Of a stretch of 64,000 nucleotides of DNA, positions 42,395 to 50,393 are shown in pieces (position 1 is the first letter of the stretch; every line of letters begins with the position of its first letter). Below the pieces are notes generated by a model that was not told where the DNA came from, made no database searches, and saw only the letters and a program-made list of their open reading frames with translations. The stretch spans positions 78,209 through 142,208 of the forward strand of contig MNRO01000022.1 in the NCBI GenBank assembly GCA_001915995.1, read 5' to 3'. The position numbers and the translations under genes were made by a program. Source of the stretch: Clostridium sp. 26_21 (GTDB lineage Bacteria; Bacillota; Clostridia; TANB77; CAG-508).

Positions 42395-43331
42395 TTAAAT
42401 AATTGCACCTAAAACCAAAATTCCCAAATTATCAGAATAAATTTTATCAAATTGGGAAAGAGGAAGTGGATTAGTACCAAGACCAACTTCAATAGTATAT
42501 CCAGGTCTATTGTGATTTTGAATAAACCAATCTTTATAACCAGCAAAACTAGAATTATAAGGAGTCGATTCTAAAGAATATCCACTAACTTTAGCAAATT
42601 GAGTACCAATTTCAAAACTGTAAGGAGGATTATAATTCTGAAATTGCCAATAAATTACTTCACCTTGAGAATGATATGCAAGAATAAGCCTAAAATTATG
42701 TTGAAGAGTAAAATTATAAACTGCAAGTGATTCTGGTTCTGTAAGAGGACCATATCCGACGAAATCACGAGGAGCTGGACCGAGTAAAACCTTGAGAATA
42801 TTTTATTTCACGAGCTTGTTGCCAACCTGCTGGAAACTGTAAATTTAAATCCACACCTCTAATATTTGCTTTCCAACCATTTGGAAAAGGAATAGTGGCA
42901 AAGCTATAAGCAATTTTTGAAGCTTGAGTATATGATGGAGAATTTGTAGGAAGAGCACCTGTAACCAAATCAACACCATCAGGATTAACCATAGAAACAA
43001 TATAAATAGTAGAAACATTAAAAAGCCAACGAGCAGGATATCCGAAAATAGTTAAATTATTAGAATAGCAATAACAATAATCAGCTAAAAATTTCATTAA
43101 AATAATACTTGTAATCCATTCATTTGCATGATAAGAAGCGGAATAAAAAACTTCATTAGAACCATTACCAATTTTTATAAAAGGAATATCCTTTCCCATA
43201 ATAGATTTTCCAATACTACCAACAGAAATAAATGGATATAAATTTGTCAATTGGTGCAAATCTTTAATAAAAACATTGTAACTATAATTAACATTTGTAG
43301 AAATGATAGAATCTTGTCTAAAATAATTCAT
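42395..43331 (-). pseudogene. M14 family zinc carboxypeptidase with a frameshift
   Basis: The product resembles gamma-D-glutamyl-diamino-acid peptidases of the M14 family, which trim peptidoglycan stem peptides. Reading in from 43331, the zinc motif HANE (His68, Glu71) and the PAGWQQAREIKYSQGFT segment are intact. The frame then ends early at 42765. One base too many near 42780 explains this: in the next frame the protein continues PAPRDFVGYGPLTEPES, with the third ligand in AYHSQGEVIYW and the catalytic Glu in YTIEVGLGTNPLP, to a stop at 42395. The full length would be about 311 residues. It has no LysM or signal peptide. A sequencing error is as likely as a real mutation. Confidence 0.8.
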
Positions 43332-43383
43332 AAAACCCCCATTCTGATTATATATACTTATAATATGAAAACAATTAAAATTA

Positions 43384-43412
43384 GTGACAAATAGGTAAAA
43401 ATATGATATAAA
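43384..43412 (+). promoter_or_regulatory. Candidate promoter of the guanine deaminase gene
   Basis: GTGACA (43384-43389) and TATAAA (43407-43412) are 17 bases apart in the divergent gap. On the opposite strand TTGTTT and TATAAT, 16 bases apart, could serve the M14 gene. Confidence 0.5.
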
Positions 43413-43451
43413 AATAATGAGAAATTAGCTAAAAGAAAGGAAAATAAAATT

Positions 43452-43913
43452 ATGAATAAATTTATGAAAATAGCAAAAGAAAGATCAATAAATGGATGTA
43501 GAAATCATGAAGGTGGACCATTTGGAGCAGTAATAGTAGATAAAGAGGGAAATGTTATAGCAGAAGGAAATAATAGGGTTTTATGTGATTTAGACCCAAC
43601 AGCACATGCTGAAGTAACAACAATAAGAGAAGCTTGTAAAAAGTTAAAAACATATGATTTATCAAATTATATTTTATATACATCATGTGAACCATGTCCA
43701 ATGTGTTTATCTGCAATAATTTGGGCAAATATAAAAGAGGTGTATTATGGATGCACTAAAGAAGATGCTGGAAATATTGGATTTAGAGATGATATAATTT
43801 ATAAATATCTTGAAGGAAAAAATAAAGATTTAATAAATTTGAAACAAATGGATAGAGATGAATGTATAGAAGCATTTAATGAATATAGCAAAAATAATGG
43901 AACAATATATTAA
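43452..43913 (+). CDS. guaD: Guanine deaminase (CMP/dCMP deaminase fold)
   Basis: The 153-residue protein closely follows the Bacillus GuaD layout. It has GGPFGAVIVD at 21-30, the zinc and catalytic motif HAE at 52-54 in DPTAHAEVTTIREAC, and the second zinc pair Cys82/Cys85 in SCEPCPMCLSAI. GuaD converts guanine to xanthine in purine salvage or nitrogen scavenging. TadA-type tRNA deaminase is the main alternative, but the aromatic C-terminal tail and the DPTAHAEV context favour GuaD. Confidence 0.85.
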   Translation: MNKFMKIAKERSINGCRNHEGGPFGAVIVDKEGNVIAEGNNRVLCDLDPTAHAEVTTIREACKKLKTYDLSNYILYTSCEPCPMCLSAIIWANIKEVYYGCTKEDAGNIGFRDDIIYKYLEGKNKDLINLKQMDRDECIEAFNEYSKNNGTIY

Positions 43914-43916
43914 AAA

Positions 43917-43953
43917 TAAAAGATGAAGTTGATAGTTATCAACTTCATCTTTT
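43917..43953. terminator. Bidirectional terminator after guaD
   Basis: A perfect inverted repeat of about 17 bp per arm (43918-43934 with 43937-43953) is flanked by A and T tracts on both strands. It separates guaD from the convergent gene at 43959. Confidence 0.85.
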
Positions 43954-43958
43954 AAAAC

Positions 43959-44234
43959 TTAAGGATTTTTACTATTTTGCCAAATATAATAGCTAACAGC
44001 AAAATTGATAATCCAAATTAGTAAAGAAATAAGTTCTTCAGGTTTGAATTTATTCGAAAAATAGTGAATAGCTATAAAGAATAATTCAGAAAAAATTAAT
44101 ATACTATTTGAAACCAAACGAACAACTTGCCAATTTGAATTTTTGAATTTTAATTGACAAAAAAGTGTAAAAATAAATGTTGCTAATGCTAATACATACA
44201 GCAAAGCAATCAAACTTACAAAAGCTTTAAACAT
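43959..44234 (-). CDS. Small membrane protein of unknown function
   Basis: The 91-residue protein has three hydrophobic helices, at about residues 4-27, 41-61 and 67-84, with short charged loops. It belongs to no family I recognise. An AAGGAGG site lies 7 bases before its ATG on the minus strand, which supports translation. It is convergent with guaD. Confidence 0.65.
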   Translation of the reverse strand: MFKAFVSLIALLYVLALATFIFTLFCQLKFKNSNWQVVRLVSNSILIFSELFFIAIHYFSNKFKPEELISLLIWIINFAVSYYIWQNSKNP

Positions 44235-44478
44235 AATTTCCTCCTTATAACTTTTATTGGTGTAAATAATTATATATGTAAAACTAAAAAGTCAGAGAAA
44301 AACCTCTTACTAATTAGTGAAAACTTAGTTCACATAGCTAGTATTATATTGTGTATTAGTGAAAAAATCAAGGAAAAAAATAAATATTTTAAATTATATA
44401 ATGAAATTGAAAATTTATATAGATTTTATAAATGATCATTTTTAGTCGAAATGATCCATGAAAATTAATAAAAAAGTG
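44235..44478. other. Intergenic region without a visible gene
   Basis: Very A+T-rich sequence. It contains an inverted ATGATCATTTTTAGTCGAAATGATCAT-like palindrome (about 44422-44448), of unclear meaning. No open frame with a ribosome-binding site was found until the peptide gene that follows. Confidence 0.4.
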
Positions 44479-44507
44479 TTGACTTTTTGCTAAAATATTC
44501 ATATAAT
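44479..44507 (+). promoter_or_regulatory. Strong promoter of the 23-residue peptide gene
   Basis: TTGACT (44479-44484) and consensus TATAAT (44502-44507) have a 17-base spacer. Confidence 0.8.
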
Positions 44508-44567
44508 TTAATAAACAATCATATGTTAATCCATATGAAAATAACTTATATAAAGGAGGAGTTTATT

Positions 44568-44639
44568 ATGTATGGAGATTGGATGAAAGATATGCCTATT
44601 GTTGTTGGAAGTGAAAGTAAGGACAAGAAGATAAAATAA
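44568..44639 (+). CDS. Putative 23-residue peptide
   Basis: A short frame begins ATG at 44568, 8 bases after an AAAGGAGGAG site, and ends with TAA at 44639. The peptide starts MYGDWMKDM, has a PIVVG centre and ends in a lysine-rich tail (SKDKKIK). It is soluble, with three Asp and one Glu against six Lys, and has no membrane stretch. A strong promoter about 60 bases upstream and a terminator about 35 bases downstream give it its own transcript of roughly 180 nt. It could be a signalling or regulatory peptide, a leader peptide or a small RNA with an incidental frame. Confidence 0.6.
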   Translation: MYGDWMKDMPIVVGSESKDKKIK

Positions 44640-44671
44640 ATAGATTTTTTTTTACTGAATATTTAATACCT

Positions 44672-44700
44672 AAAAAGACAGTCGTTTAGACTGTCTTTAA
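44672..44700. terminator. Bidirectional terminator overlapping the end of the convergent gene
   Basis: AAAGACAGTC (44674-44683) pairs with GACTGTCTTT (44689-44698). The stop codon of the minus-strand gene (44686-44688) lies in the loop, so the stem overlaps its last codons. Confidence 0.8.
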
Positions 44701-45624
44701 TTTTGGCTCTAAAATCTTATTAACTTTTTTCTTTTGCTTTTTTTCTTTTTCTAGTTGTTTTATATATAAAGAAGTCCATTCATTATATACATTAATTATA
44801 CTTGTATAATATTTATCAGTATAACAATTTTCATTAGAAATAGAAATCTCTAAACTCAAAGTTCGTATTGTTCTTAGGAAAACTTGATGTAAAGATTGAT
44901 ATACATATTTTGAACCTGCAGCTTGACTTGATAAACTCATACATAGATATTCAAGTTCATTTAATACATCAGTAGCTAAAGCAGAAAATTTAAAAGGAAA
45001 ATTTGAATTGTTTAGAGTAAAGAGTTCCTGAGCTTCTTTTTCAGAATATATTCTATTATTTTCTGTTAATAATTTAAATGAATTGAAAGATATTCTCGAA
45101 TCTAGTATTCTATAATATATTTGATTTAAATCTGCTTCTTTTAATTTTTGCCTATATTTTTCAATAAAATTATCGTCATTATAAATACTTCTTATTTCAT
45201 TAGTATTAAAAAAGCAGAAGCTTTCATAATCTTTAGTATCTAATTTTAAGAATGTACCAAGTTCACTATTTTTAAAGACTTCACAAATTATAGAACATTT
45301 TATTGTTAATTCTTCAGAAAATGATTTTGCTATTTCAGATGCTTTTTCTTGTTGTCTTAATTTTGTGGTTCTGTCATATTGAATCAAAGCCCACATTGCA
45401 CCAATTATCATTCCTACTAATGTTAGTAGTGTTAAGCAATTATTTAATGAAATAAAATTAAAAAACACAATTTGCTGTTCTTCTTCTGAATAATAAATTC
45501 TGATACAGTCAATGCCAAATACTTGTTTTAAAATAATATAAAAAATAATAAATAATATTGATGCTATAAACAAAATAGTAGCAACCTTTGTTCGAGTTGG
45601 ATGTCTCTTTATTGCATCTATCAT
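44686..45624 (-). CDS. Membrane protein of unknown function, two helices and a cytoplasmic domain
   Basis: I chose the ATG at 45624 because GGAGGGG lies 6 bases upstream; an earlier in-frame ATG at 45639 overlaps that site. The 312-residue product has helices at about residues 14-35 and 61-84. A charged, partly coiled helical domain follows, ending in a Lys-rich tail (KEKKQKKKVNK). The layout recalls DUF4760-type membrane proteins, but I am not sure of this. It has its own strong promoter. Nothing in the neighbourhood identifies the function. Confidence 0.65.
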   Translation of the reverse strand: MIDAIKRHPTRTKVATILFIASILFIIFYIILKQVFGIDCIRIYYSEEEQQIVFFNFISLNNCLTLLTLVGMIIGAMWALIQYDRTTKLRQQEKASEIAKSFSEELTIKCSIICEVFKNSELGTFLKLDTKDYESFCFFNTNEIRSIYNDDNFIEKYRQKLKEADLNQIYYRILDSRISFNSFKLLTENNRIYSEKEAQELFTLNNSNFPFKFSALATDVLNELEYLCMSLSSQAAGSKYVYQSLHQVFLRTIRTLSLEISISNENCYTDKYYTSIINVYNEWTSLYIKQLEKEKKQKKKVNKILEPKLKTV

Positions 45625-45647
45625 TAAAATCCCCTCCATATGAAGGT

Positions 45648-45676
45648 ATTATACATAGGTATGACAATAAAGTCAA
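45648..45676 (-). promoter_or_regulatory. Promoter of the minus-strand membrane protein gene
   Basis: On the minus strand TTGACT (complement of 45671-45676) and TATAAT (complement of 45648-45653) have a 17-base spacer and lie 24 bases from the chosen start. Confidence 0.8.
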
Positions 45677-45743
45677 GAAAAAATCCTAAAAAATGTAAAT
45701 TAAAAGATAAATTTCGACAGAAAATCAATATGAATATTTACAA

Positions 45744-45776
45744 ATAAAAAATACTCTTAAATAAGAGTATTTTTTT
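45744..45776 (-). terminator. Terminator of tmRNA
   Basis: ATACTCTT and AAGAGTAT (45751-45758 with 45763-45770) form a stem directly beyond the tmRNA 3' end, with T-runs on the minus strand. Confidence 0.8.
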
Positions 45777-46125
45777 GGTGGAGATGAGGGGAGTTGAACC
45801 CCTGTCCACTATAAAATTCACACAAACTTCTCCGAGTGCAGTTTATTTTTAATATTCATTTAATAACCACAAACAAACAAGCAATTAATAAATATATCTA
45901 TTAAATACCCACTATTTCCATAGAAAAAATAGTTTTGTTTCCCACTAAATGACACCAACTAAAAATATGTGGGGATATTTCTAGAGGCGACGTTGCAACT
46001 AAGCAGCGTATGCTAATTCTGTATTATCAGCGTTTATATTTAATTTCCCGTTTTTATAGTGGCAAACGAGAATCCACTACTCGCTATTTATGTTTCAGAT
46101 ATAATGTCGAAACCATTACATCCCC
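45776..46125 (-). ncRNA. ssrA: Transfer-messenger RNA (tmRNA)
   Basis: tmRNA rescues ribosomes stalled on broken mRNA. The ends form the alanine-tRNA-like acceptor: GGGGATG at the 5' end pairs with CATCTCC before ACCA, and a GGTTCAACTCC T-arm lies beside it. The mRNA part is preceded by TTAAATATAAAC and reads GCT GAT AAT ACA GAA TTA GCA TAC GCT GCT TAG. The encoded tag is ADNTELAYAA. Its end, YAA instead of the usual LAA, is uncommon. Pseudoknot elements follow the reading frame. Confidence 0.95.
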
Positions 46126-46137
46126 ATGTACATAAAT

Positions 46138-46166
46138 ATTATAATATATTTAGATGAGAAATTCAA
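46138..46166 (-). promoter_or_regulatory. Promoter of tmRNA
   Basis: On the minus strand TTGAAT (complement of 46161-46166) and TATAAT (complement of 46138-46143) are 17 bases apart and lie about 12 bases before the RNA 5' end. Confidence 0.8.
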
Positions 46167-46219
46167 CTAGGCAAGCAAAAATTGTTAAATAAATACATCA
46201 TATAATTTGTCGAAAAGGG

Positions 46220-46248
46220 TTGAAAAAATTTAATAAGAATGATATATT
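46220..46248 (+). promoter_or_regulatory. Promoter of the surface-polysaccharide cluster
   Basis: TTGAAA (46220-46225) and TATATT (46243-46248) are 17 bases apart, ahead of the sugar transferase gene. No internal terminator is seen before about 57,890, so one transcript may cover the cluster. Confidence 0.7.
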
Positions 46249-46298
46249 AAAAAAAGCATAAAAATATTAGAATGTTTTTTTATAGGGGGAATTTTTAA

Positions 46299-46982
46299 GT
46301 GAATATAGAATTTGCTAATGAAAATGCGATAGAAAATAGTTTGAAAATAAAAGAAACGCAAAATTCAGAAAAAGCTCGAAGATATATAAAAGTAAAAAGG
46401 ATATTAGATTGTATATTAGCAACAATAGCATTAATAATATTATCACCAATATATTTAATAATAGCAATAGCAGTGAAAATCGATTCAAAAGGACCAATAT
46501 TTTTTGGACATACAAGAATAGGTAAAAATGGTAAAATAATAAAAATATATAAATATAGAACAATGGTTACAAATGCAGAAGAATTAATAAAACAATTTAC
46601 TCCAGAACAAATGAAAGAATATAAAGAAAACTTTAAATTAGAAAATGATCCAAGAATAACAAAAGTTGGAAAATTTCTGAGAAAAACAAGCTTAGATGAA
46701 CTACCACAATTATTGAATATTATTCAAGGAGATTTAGCATTAATAGGACCAAGACCAGTAGTAAAAAAAGAACTTGAAAAGTACGGGGAAAATGCAGGAA
46801 AGTTTTTAAGTGTTACACCAGGACTTACAGGAAATTGGGCAGCAAGTGGTAGAAGCAATACAACATATGAAGAACGTATGAAAATGGAATTGTGGTATGT
46901 TGATAATATATCATTCATAACAGATGTAAAAATTTTCTTTAAAACAATAATAGCTGTAATAAAAAAAGAAGGGGCAAAATAG
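46299..46982 (+). CDS. Undecaprenyl-phosphate sugar phosphotransferase (initiating enzyme)
   Basis: This bacterial sugar transferase loads the first sugar phosphate onto undecaprenyl phosphate at the inner membrane face. The 227-residue monofunctional (PglC/EpsL-size) protein has a membrane segment at about 31-53, then GHTRIGKNGK and YKYRTM. The catalytic block KTSLDELPQLLNIIQGDLALIGPRPV and SVTPGLTGNWAASGRS follow. The start is GTG behind GGGGGAA. The first-sugar specificity cannot be read. Confidence 0.9.
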   Translation: MNIEFANENAIENSLKIKETQNSEKARRYIKVKRILDCILATIALIILSPIYLIIAIAVKIDSKGPIFFGHTRIGKNGKIIKIYKYRTMVTNAEELIKQFTPEQMKEYKENFKLENDPRITKVGKFLRKTSLDELPQLLNIIQGDLALIGPRPVVKKELEKYGENAGKFLSVTPGLTGNWAASGRSNTTYEERMKMELWYVDNISFITDVKIFFKTIIAVIKKEGAK

Positions 46983-47010
46983 AGGATTAAAAGTAAATGG
47001 AGGAATACTT

Positions 47011-48153
47011 ATGAAATTAAAGAAAAGAAATTTTACTTTTGATTTATTATATGTTTTAGCAATTATTATGGTTGTTGATGATCATACGAAAGCTCAACTT
47101 GGAATATTAAAAGCTATTTTTCCATATGATTCGTTTTTTATGCCATTATTTGTATTTATTTCAGGCTATTTTTATAAAAAACAAAATGTTATAAAAAACA
47201 TAAAACATAAAACAGAAAAAATTTTTATACCATATATGATTTGGAATGTTATAATGCTTGGAATAACAATTATCATTGATAGAATATTAAAGACAAATTG
47301 GGCTATAGGGATTAATAAAGTAAAAGTTTTGAATTCTATTTTTTTAGGTCCATTAGTGACTACAAATGGACCTAGTTGGTTTGTAATTATGCTTTTTTGG
47401 GTTTCCATATTATATAATTTAATAAGGAATGTAATAAAACCTAATAAAATTAATGATTGTATTTTAACAATTATTAGTATTATTGCTGGTTTAATTTCAG
47501 TATATTTATGTGTTAAAGGGTGGAATAAAAAAAGTTCCTTAATGTTATTTGTATTAAGAACATTATTTTATATTCAATTCTATCATTTGGGATATATTTT
47601 CAAAGAGCATATTGAAGATAGGATAAAAAAAGCTAATAAGTATATTATTTGTTCTATATGTGTAATTATAAATGTAATATTAATTGCAATATATGGAGAT
47701 AAAGTTAATTTTTATGCAACATCGAATATGAGAGGATTTTCATATTGGTATCTTCCAATAATTACATCGATAACTGGAATAACATTTTGGTATATAATAA
47801 TGGATTATGTTGCTAATAAAATTAAAGAAAGTAAAATTATAACATATATAGCACAAAATACTTTTTTTATAATGAAAACACATCTATTATTTGCAAATAT
47901 CATAAATATTTTATTTTATATATTTAATAAAATGGGAATAAAATATTTTTTGAAATTTGATACGAAAAGTTTTATTCAAAGTGCATGGAGTGGTTCTGCT
48001 TGGAATATGAATAGTCGTTTTGGAATAATAGGATTTTTATTAGGAATAACATTAAGTATAGCATTGGTTACATTAATAAATAAAAGCAAAGAAAAAATTA
48101 GAACAAAAATAGATAAAACAAATAAAAGTATAGATGAAGGTGAAAAAATATGA
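47011..48153 (+). CDS. Acyltransferase 3 family membrane protein
   Basis: The 380-residue protein has about ten hydrophobic helices. The N-terminal pattern FDLLYVLAIIMVVDDHT matches the start of the acyltransferase-3 (OatA/OafA) family, where a histidine in helix 1 acts in acyl transfer. It probably O-acetylates a sugar of the glycan. Codon use leans towards T-ending codons compared with the A-ending codons of the flanking genes. It overlaps glf by 4 bases. Confidence 0.78.
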   Translation: MKLKKRNFTFDLLYVLAIIMVVDDHTKAQLGILKAIFPYDSFFMPLFVFISGYFYKKQNVIKNIKHKTEKIFIPYMIWNVIMLGITIIIDRILKTNWAIGINKVKVLNSIFLGPLVTTNGPSWFVIMLFWVSILYNLIRNVIKPNKINDCILTIISIIAGLISVYLCVKGWNKKSSLMLFVLRTLFYIQFYHLGYIFKEHIEDRIKKANKYIICSICVIINVILIAIYGDKVNFYATSNMRGFSYWYLPIITSITGITFWYIIMDYVANKIKESKIITYIAQNTFFIMKTHLLFANIINILFYIFNKMGIKYFLKFDTKSFIQSAWSGSAWNMNSRFGIIGFLLGITLSIALVTLINKSKEKIRTKIDKTNKSIDEGEKI

Positions 48154-49280
48154 AATATGATTATTTAGTAGTAGGCTCAGGACTATTTGGAGCAATATTT
48201 GCAAATGAGGCAAATAAAAAAGGAAAGAAATGTTTAGTAATAGATAAAAGACCTAATGTAGGAGGAAATATTTATACAGAAAACATAGATGGAATAAATG
48301 TACACAAATATGGAGCACATATATTCCATACAAGCAATAAAGAAATATGGGGATACATAAATCAATTTGCAGAATTTAATAGATATACAAACTCACCAGT
48401 GGCAAGATATAAAAATGAATTATATAATATGCCATTTAATATGAACACATTTAATAAATTATGGGGAGTAGTAACACCTGAACAAGCAAAAGCTAAAATA
48501 GAAGAAGAGAAAAAAGAAGCAGGAATAAAAGAACCAAAAAATCTTGAAGAACAAGCAATAAGTCTAGTAGGAAAAACAATATATGAAAAACTAGTAAAAG
48601 GATATACAGAAAAACAATGGTGGAAAAGAGCAACAGAATTACCAAGTTTCATAATAAAAAGATTACCAGTAAGATTTATATATGACAATAATTATTTTAA
48701 TGACATATATCAAGGAATCCCAGTGGGAGGATATACATCAATAATAGAAAAAATGTTAGAAGGAATAGAAGTAAGACTAAATTGTGATTTCTTTGAAAAT
48801 AGAGAAGAGTTAGAAAGAATAGCAGATAAAATAATATTTACAGGACCAATAGATAAATATTATAATTATCAATTTGGAGAATTAGAATATAGAAGTTTAA
48901 GATTTGAAACAGAAGAATTAGAAGAAGAAAATTATCAAGGAAATGCAGTAGTAAATTATACAGAATATGAAATACCATATACAAGAATAATAGAACATAA
49001 ACACTTTGAATATGGACCAAGTCTAGGAAAAATAGCAGAAGGAGAAACAGCAAGAAAAACAATAATAACAAGAGAATATCCAGATAAATGGGTACAAGGA
49101 AAAGAGCCATATTACACAATGAATGATGAAAAAAATACAAAATTATATGAAAAATATAAAGAATTAGCAGACAAAGATAAAAAAGTAATATTTGGTGGAA
49201 GATTAGGACAATATAAATATTTTGATATGGACAAAGTTATAGCAGAAGCATTAAAAATATCTAATGAAGAATTACATTAA
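48150..49280 (+). CDS. glf: UDP-galactopyranose mutase
   Basis: Glf converts UDP-galactopyranose to UDP-galactofuranose with reduced FAD. The 376-residue protein has the FAD-binding GSGLFGAIFANEA near residue 8 and the family signature NVGGNIYTENIDGINVHKYGAHIFHT (about 38-63). WWKRATELP and FGGRLGQYKYFDMD follow. It shows that the polysaccharide contains galactofuranose. The ATG overlaps the acyltransferase stop by 4 bases. Confidence 0.95.
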   Translation: MKYDYLVVGSGLFGAIFANEANKKGKKCLVIDKRPNVGGNIYTENIDGINVHKYGAHIFHTSNKEIWGYINQFAEFNRYTNSPVARYKNELYNMPFNMNTFNKLWGVVTPEQAKAKIEEEKKEAGIKEPKNLEEQAISLVGKTIYEKLVKGYTEKQWWKRATELPSFIIKRLPVRFIYDNNYFNDIYQGIPVGGYTSIIEKMLEGIEVRLNCDFFENREELERIADKIIFTGPIDKYYNYQFGELEYRSLRFETEELEEENYQGNAVVNYTEYEIPYTRIIEHKHFEYGPSLGKIAEGETARKTIITREYPDKWVQGKEPYYTMNDEKNTKLYEKYKELADKDKKVIFGGRLGQYKYFDMDKVIAEALKISNEELH

Positions 49281-49301
49281 TAAGAAAAGAGGTATGAGAA
49301 T

Positions 49302-50375
49302 ATGGGAGCACACAGTCAAGAAAATAAAAAAGTAGGAGCTGGAAATGTATTTTTAAGAATATTACTTGTTTGGCTAATTGTTATAGTTGTAATTGCAGGA
49401 ATATTAGCAGGAGTAGCAGCTTTTTATGTTGGTGACAAGCTTGGAAAAATTGAAGTAGAAGAAGTAGATGAAGGAGAAGTAGGAATTGCAGAAGAAACCA
49501 AAAAAGACTTAGCTGAATACAGAAATATTGCTATATTTGGAATTGATAGTAGAGCAGATAATTATAATAAAGGAAATAGAAGTGATTGTATTATAATTGC
49601 AAGTATCAATCAAAAAACAAAAGATATCAAACTAATATCTGTATATAGAGATACATATCTATTATTAGAAGAAAATGGAAAACAAGTATTAGATAAAGTT
49701 ACACATGCATATGCATATGGAGGAGCACAAGGAGCAATGAAAGCTCTAAATACAAATTTAGACTTAAATATAACAGAATGTATAACAGTAAATTTCGATG
49801 CAGTAATAGCAGCTATTGATGCTATTGGAGGAGTAACAATAGACTTAGATGATGCTGAAGTAAAATATGCTAACAAATATATAACAGATTTAGCAGAAGA
49901 AACAAATAATAGAACAGAAGCAAATCTTATAAAAAACTCAGGAAAACAAACATTAACAGGAGCACAAGCATTAGCATATTCAAGAATAAGATATACTAGT
50001 GGTGGAGAACATAAAAGAACAGAAAGAATGAGAGTTGTAATTGAAGCAATGTTATCAAAAGCTAAAACATTAAGTGTAGGAAAATTAAACAATTTAATAG
50101 ATACAATATTTCCTAAAGTAAAAACAACAAACTTAACATCTGGAGAAATAATATCATTAGTACCAAGTTTAGCATCATATAATATAACAGAGAGTGTTGG
50201 ATGGCCATATAATTCAAAAGGAACACCAACAGGAATATATTATGGTGTACCAGTAACACTTGAAAGCAATGTATTACAATTACATCAAGAAGTATTTGGA
50301 CAAGAAGACTATGTAGTAAATGACACAATAAAAGGCATAAGCAATCAAATAATCAAAAAAACAGGATATAAATAA
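49302..50375 (+). CDS. LytR-CpsA-Psr (LCP) family glycan ligase
   Basis: LCP proteins attach undecaprenyl-linked wall polymers to peptidoglycan outside the cell. The 357-residue protein has one N-terminal transmembrane helix (about residues 18-42). The LCP domain follows, with FGIDSRADNYNKGNRSDCIIIASIN (about residues 85-109), LISVYRDTYL and a YSRIRYTSGGEHKRTERMR stretch holding the conserved arginines. It fits the ligation step for the glycan made by this cluster. An AAGAGGT site is present. Confidence 0.9.
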   Translation: MGAHSQENKKVGAGNVFLRILLVWLIVIVVIAGILAGVAAFYVGDKLGKIEVEEVDEGEVGIAEETKKDLAEYRNIAIFGIDSRADNYNKGNRSDCIIIASINQKTKDIKLISVYRDTYLLLEENGKQVLDKVTHAYAYGGAQGAMKALNTNLDLNITECITVNFDAVIAAIDAIGGVTIDLDDAEVKYANKYITDLAEETNNRTEANLIKNSGKQTLTGAQALAYSRIRYTSGGEHKRTERMRVVIEAMLSKAKTLSVGKLNNLIDTIFPKVKTTNLTSGEIISLVPSLASYNITESVGWPYNSKGTPTGIYYGVPVTLESNVLQLHQEVFGQEDYVVNDTIKGISNQIIKKTGYK

Positions 50376-50393
50376 AAAATGGGGAGAACTAAA

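Noticed and set aside
45776..45850. Isolated tRNA gene on the minus strand
   Set aside because: The T-arm and acceptor belong to the tmRNA; there is no anticodon arm and the partner half lies 300 bases away at 46119-46125.
44235..46300. Known anti-phage defence system
   Set aside because: No nuclease, reverse transcriptase, helicase, TIR or cyclase motif was found in these genes; membrane helices alone do not support such a claim.
49610..50092. 160-codon minus-strand frame inside the LCP gene
   Set aside because: Antisense to a well-supported LCP coding region with clear family motifs; no ribosome-binding site or promoter.
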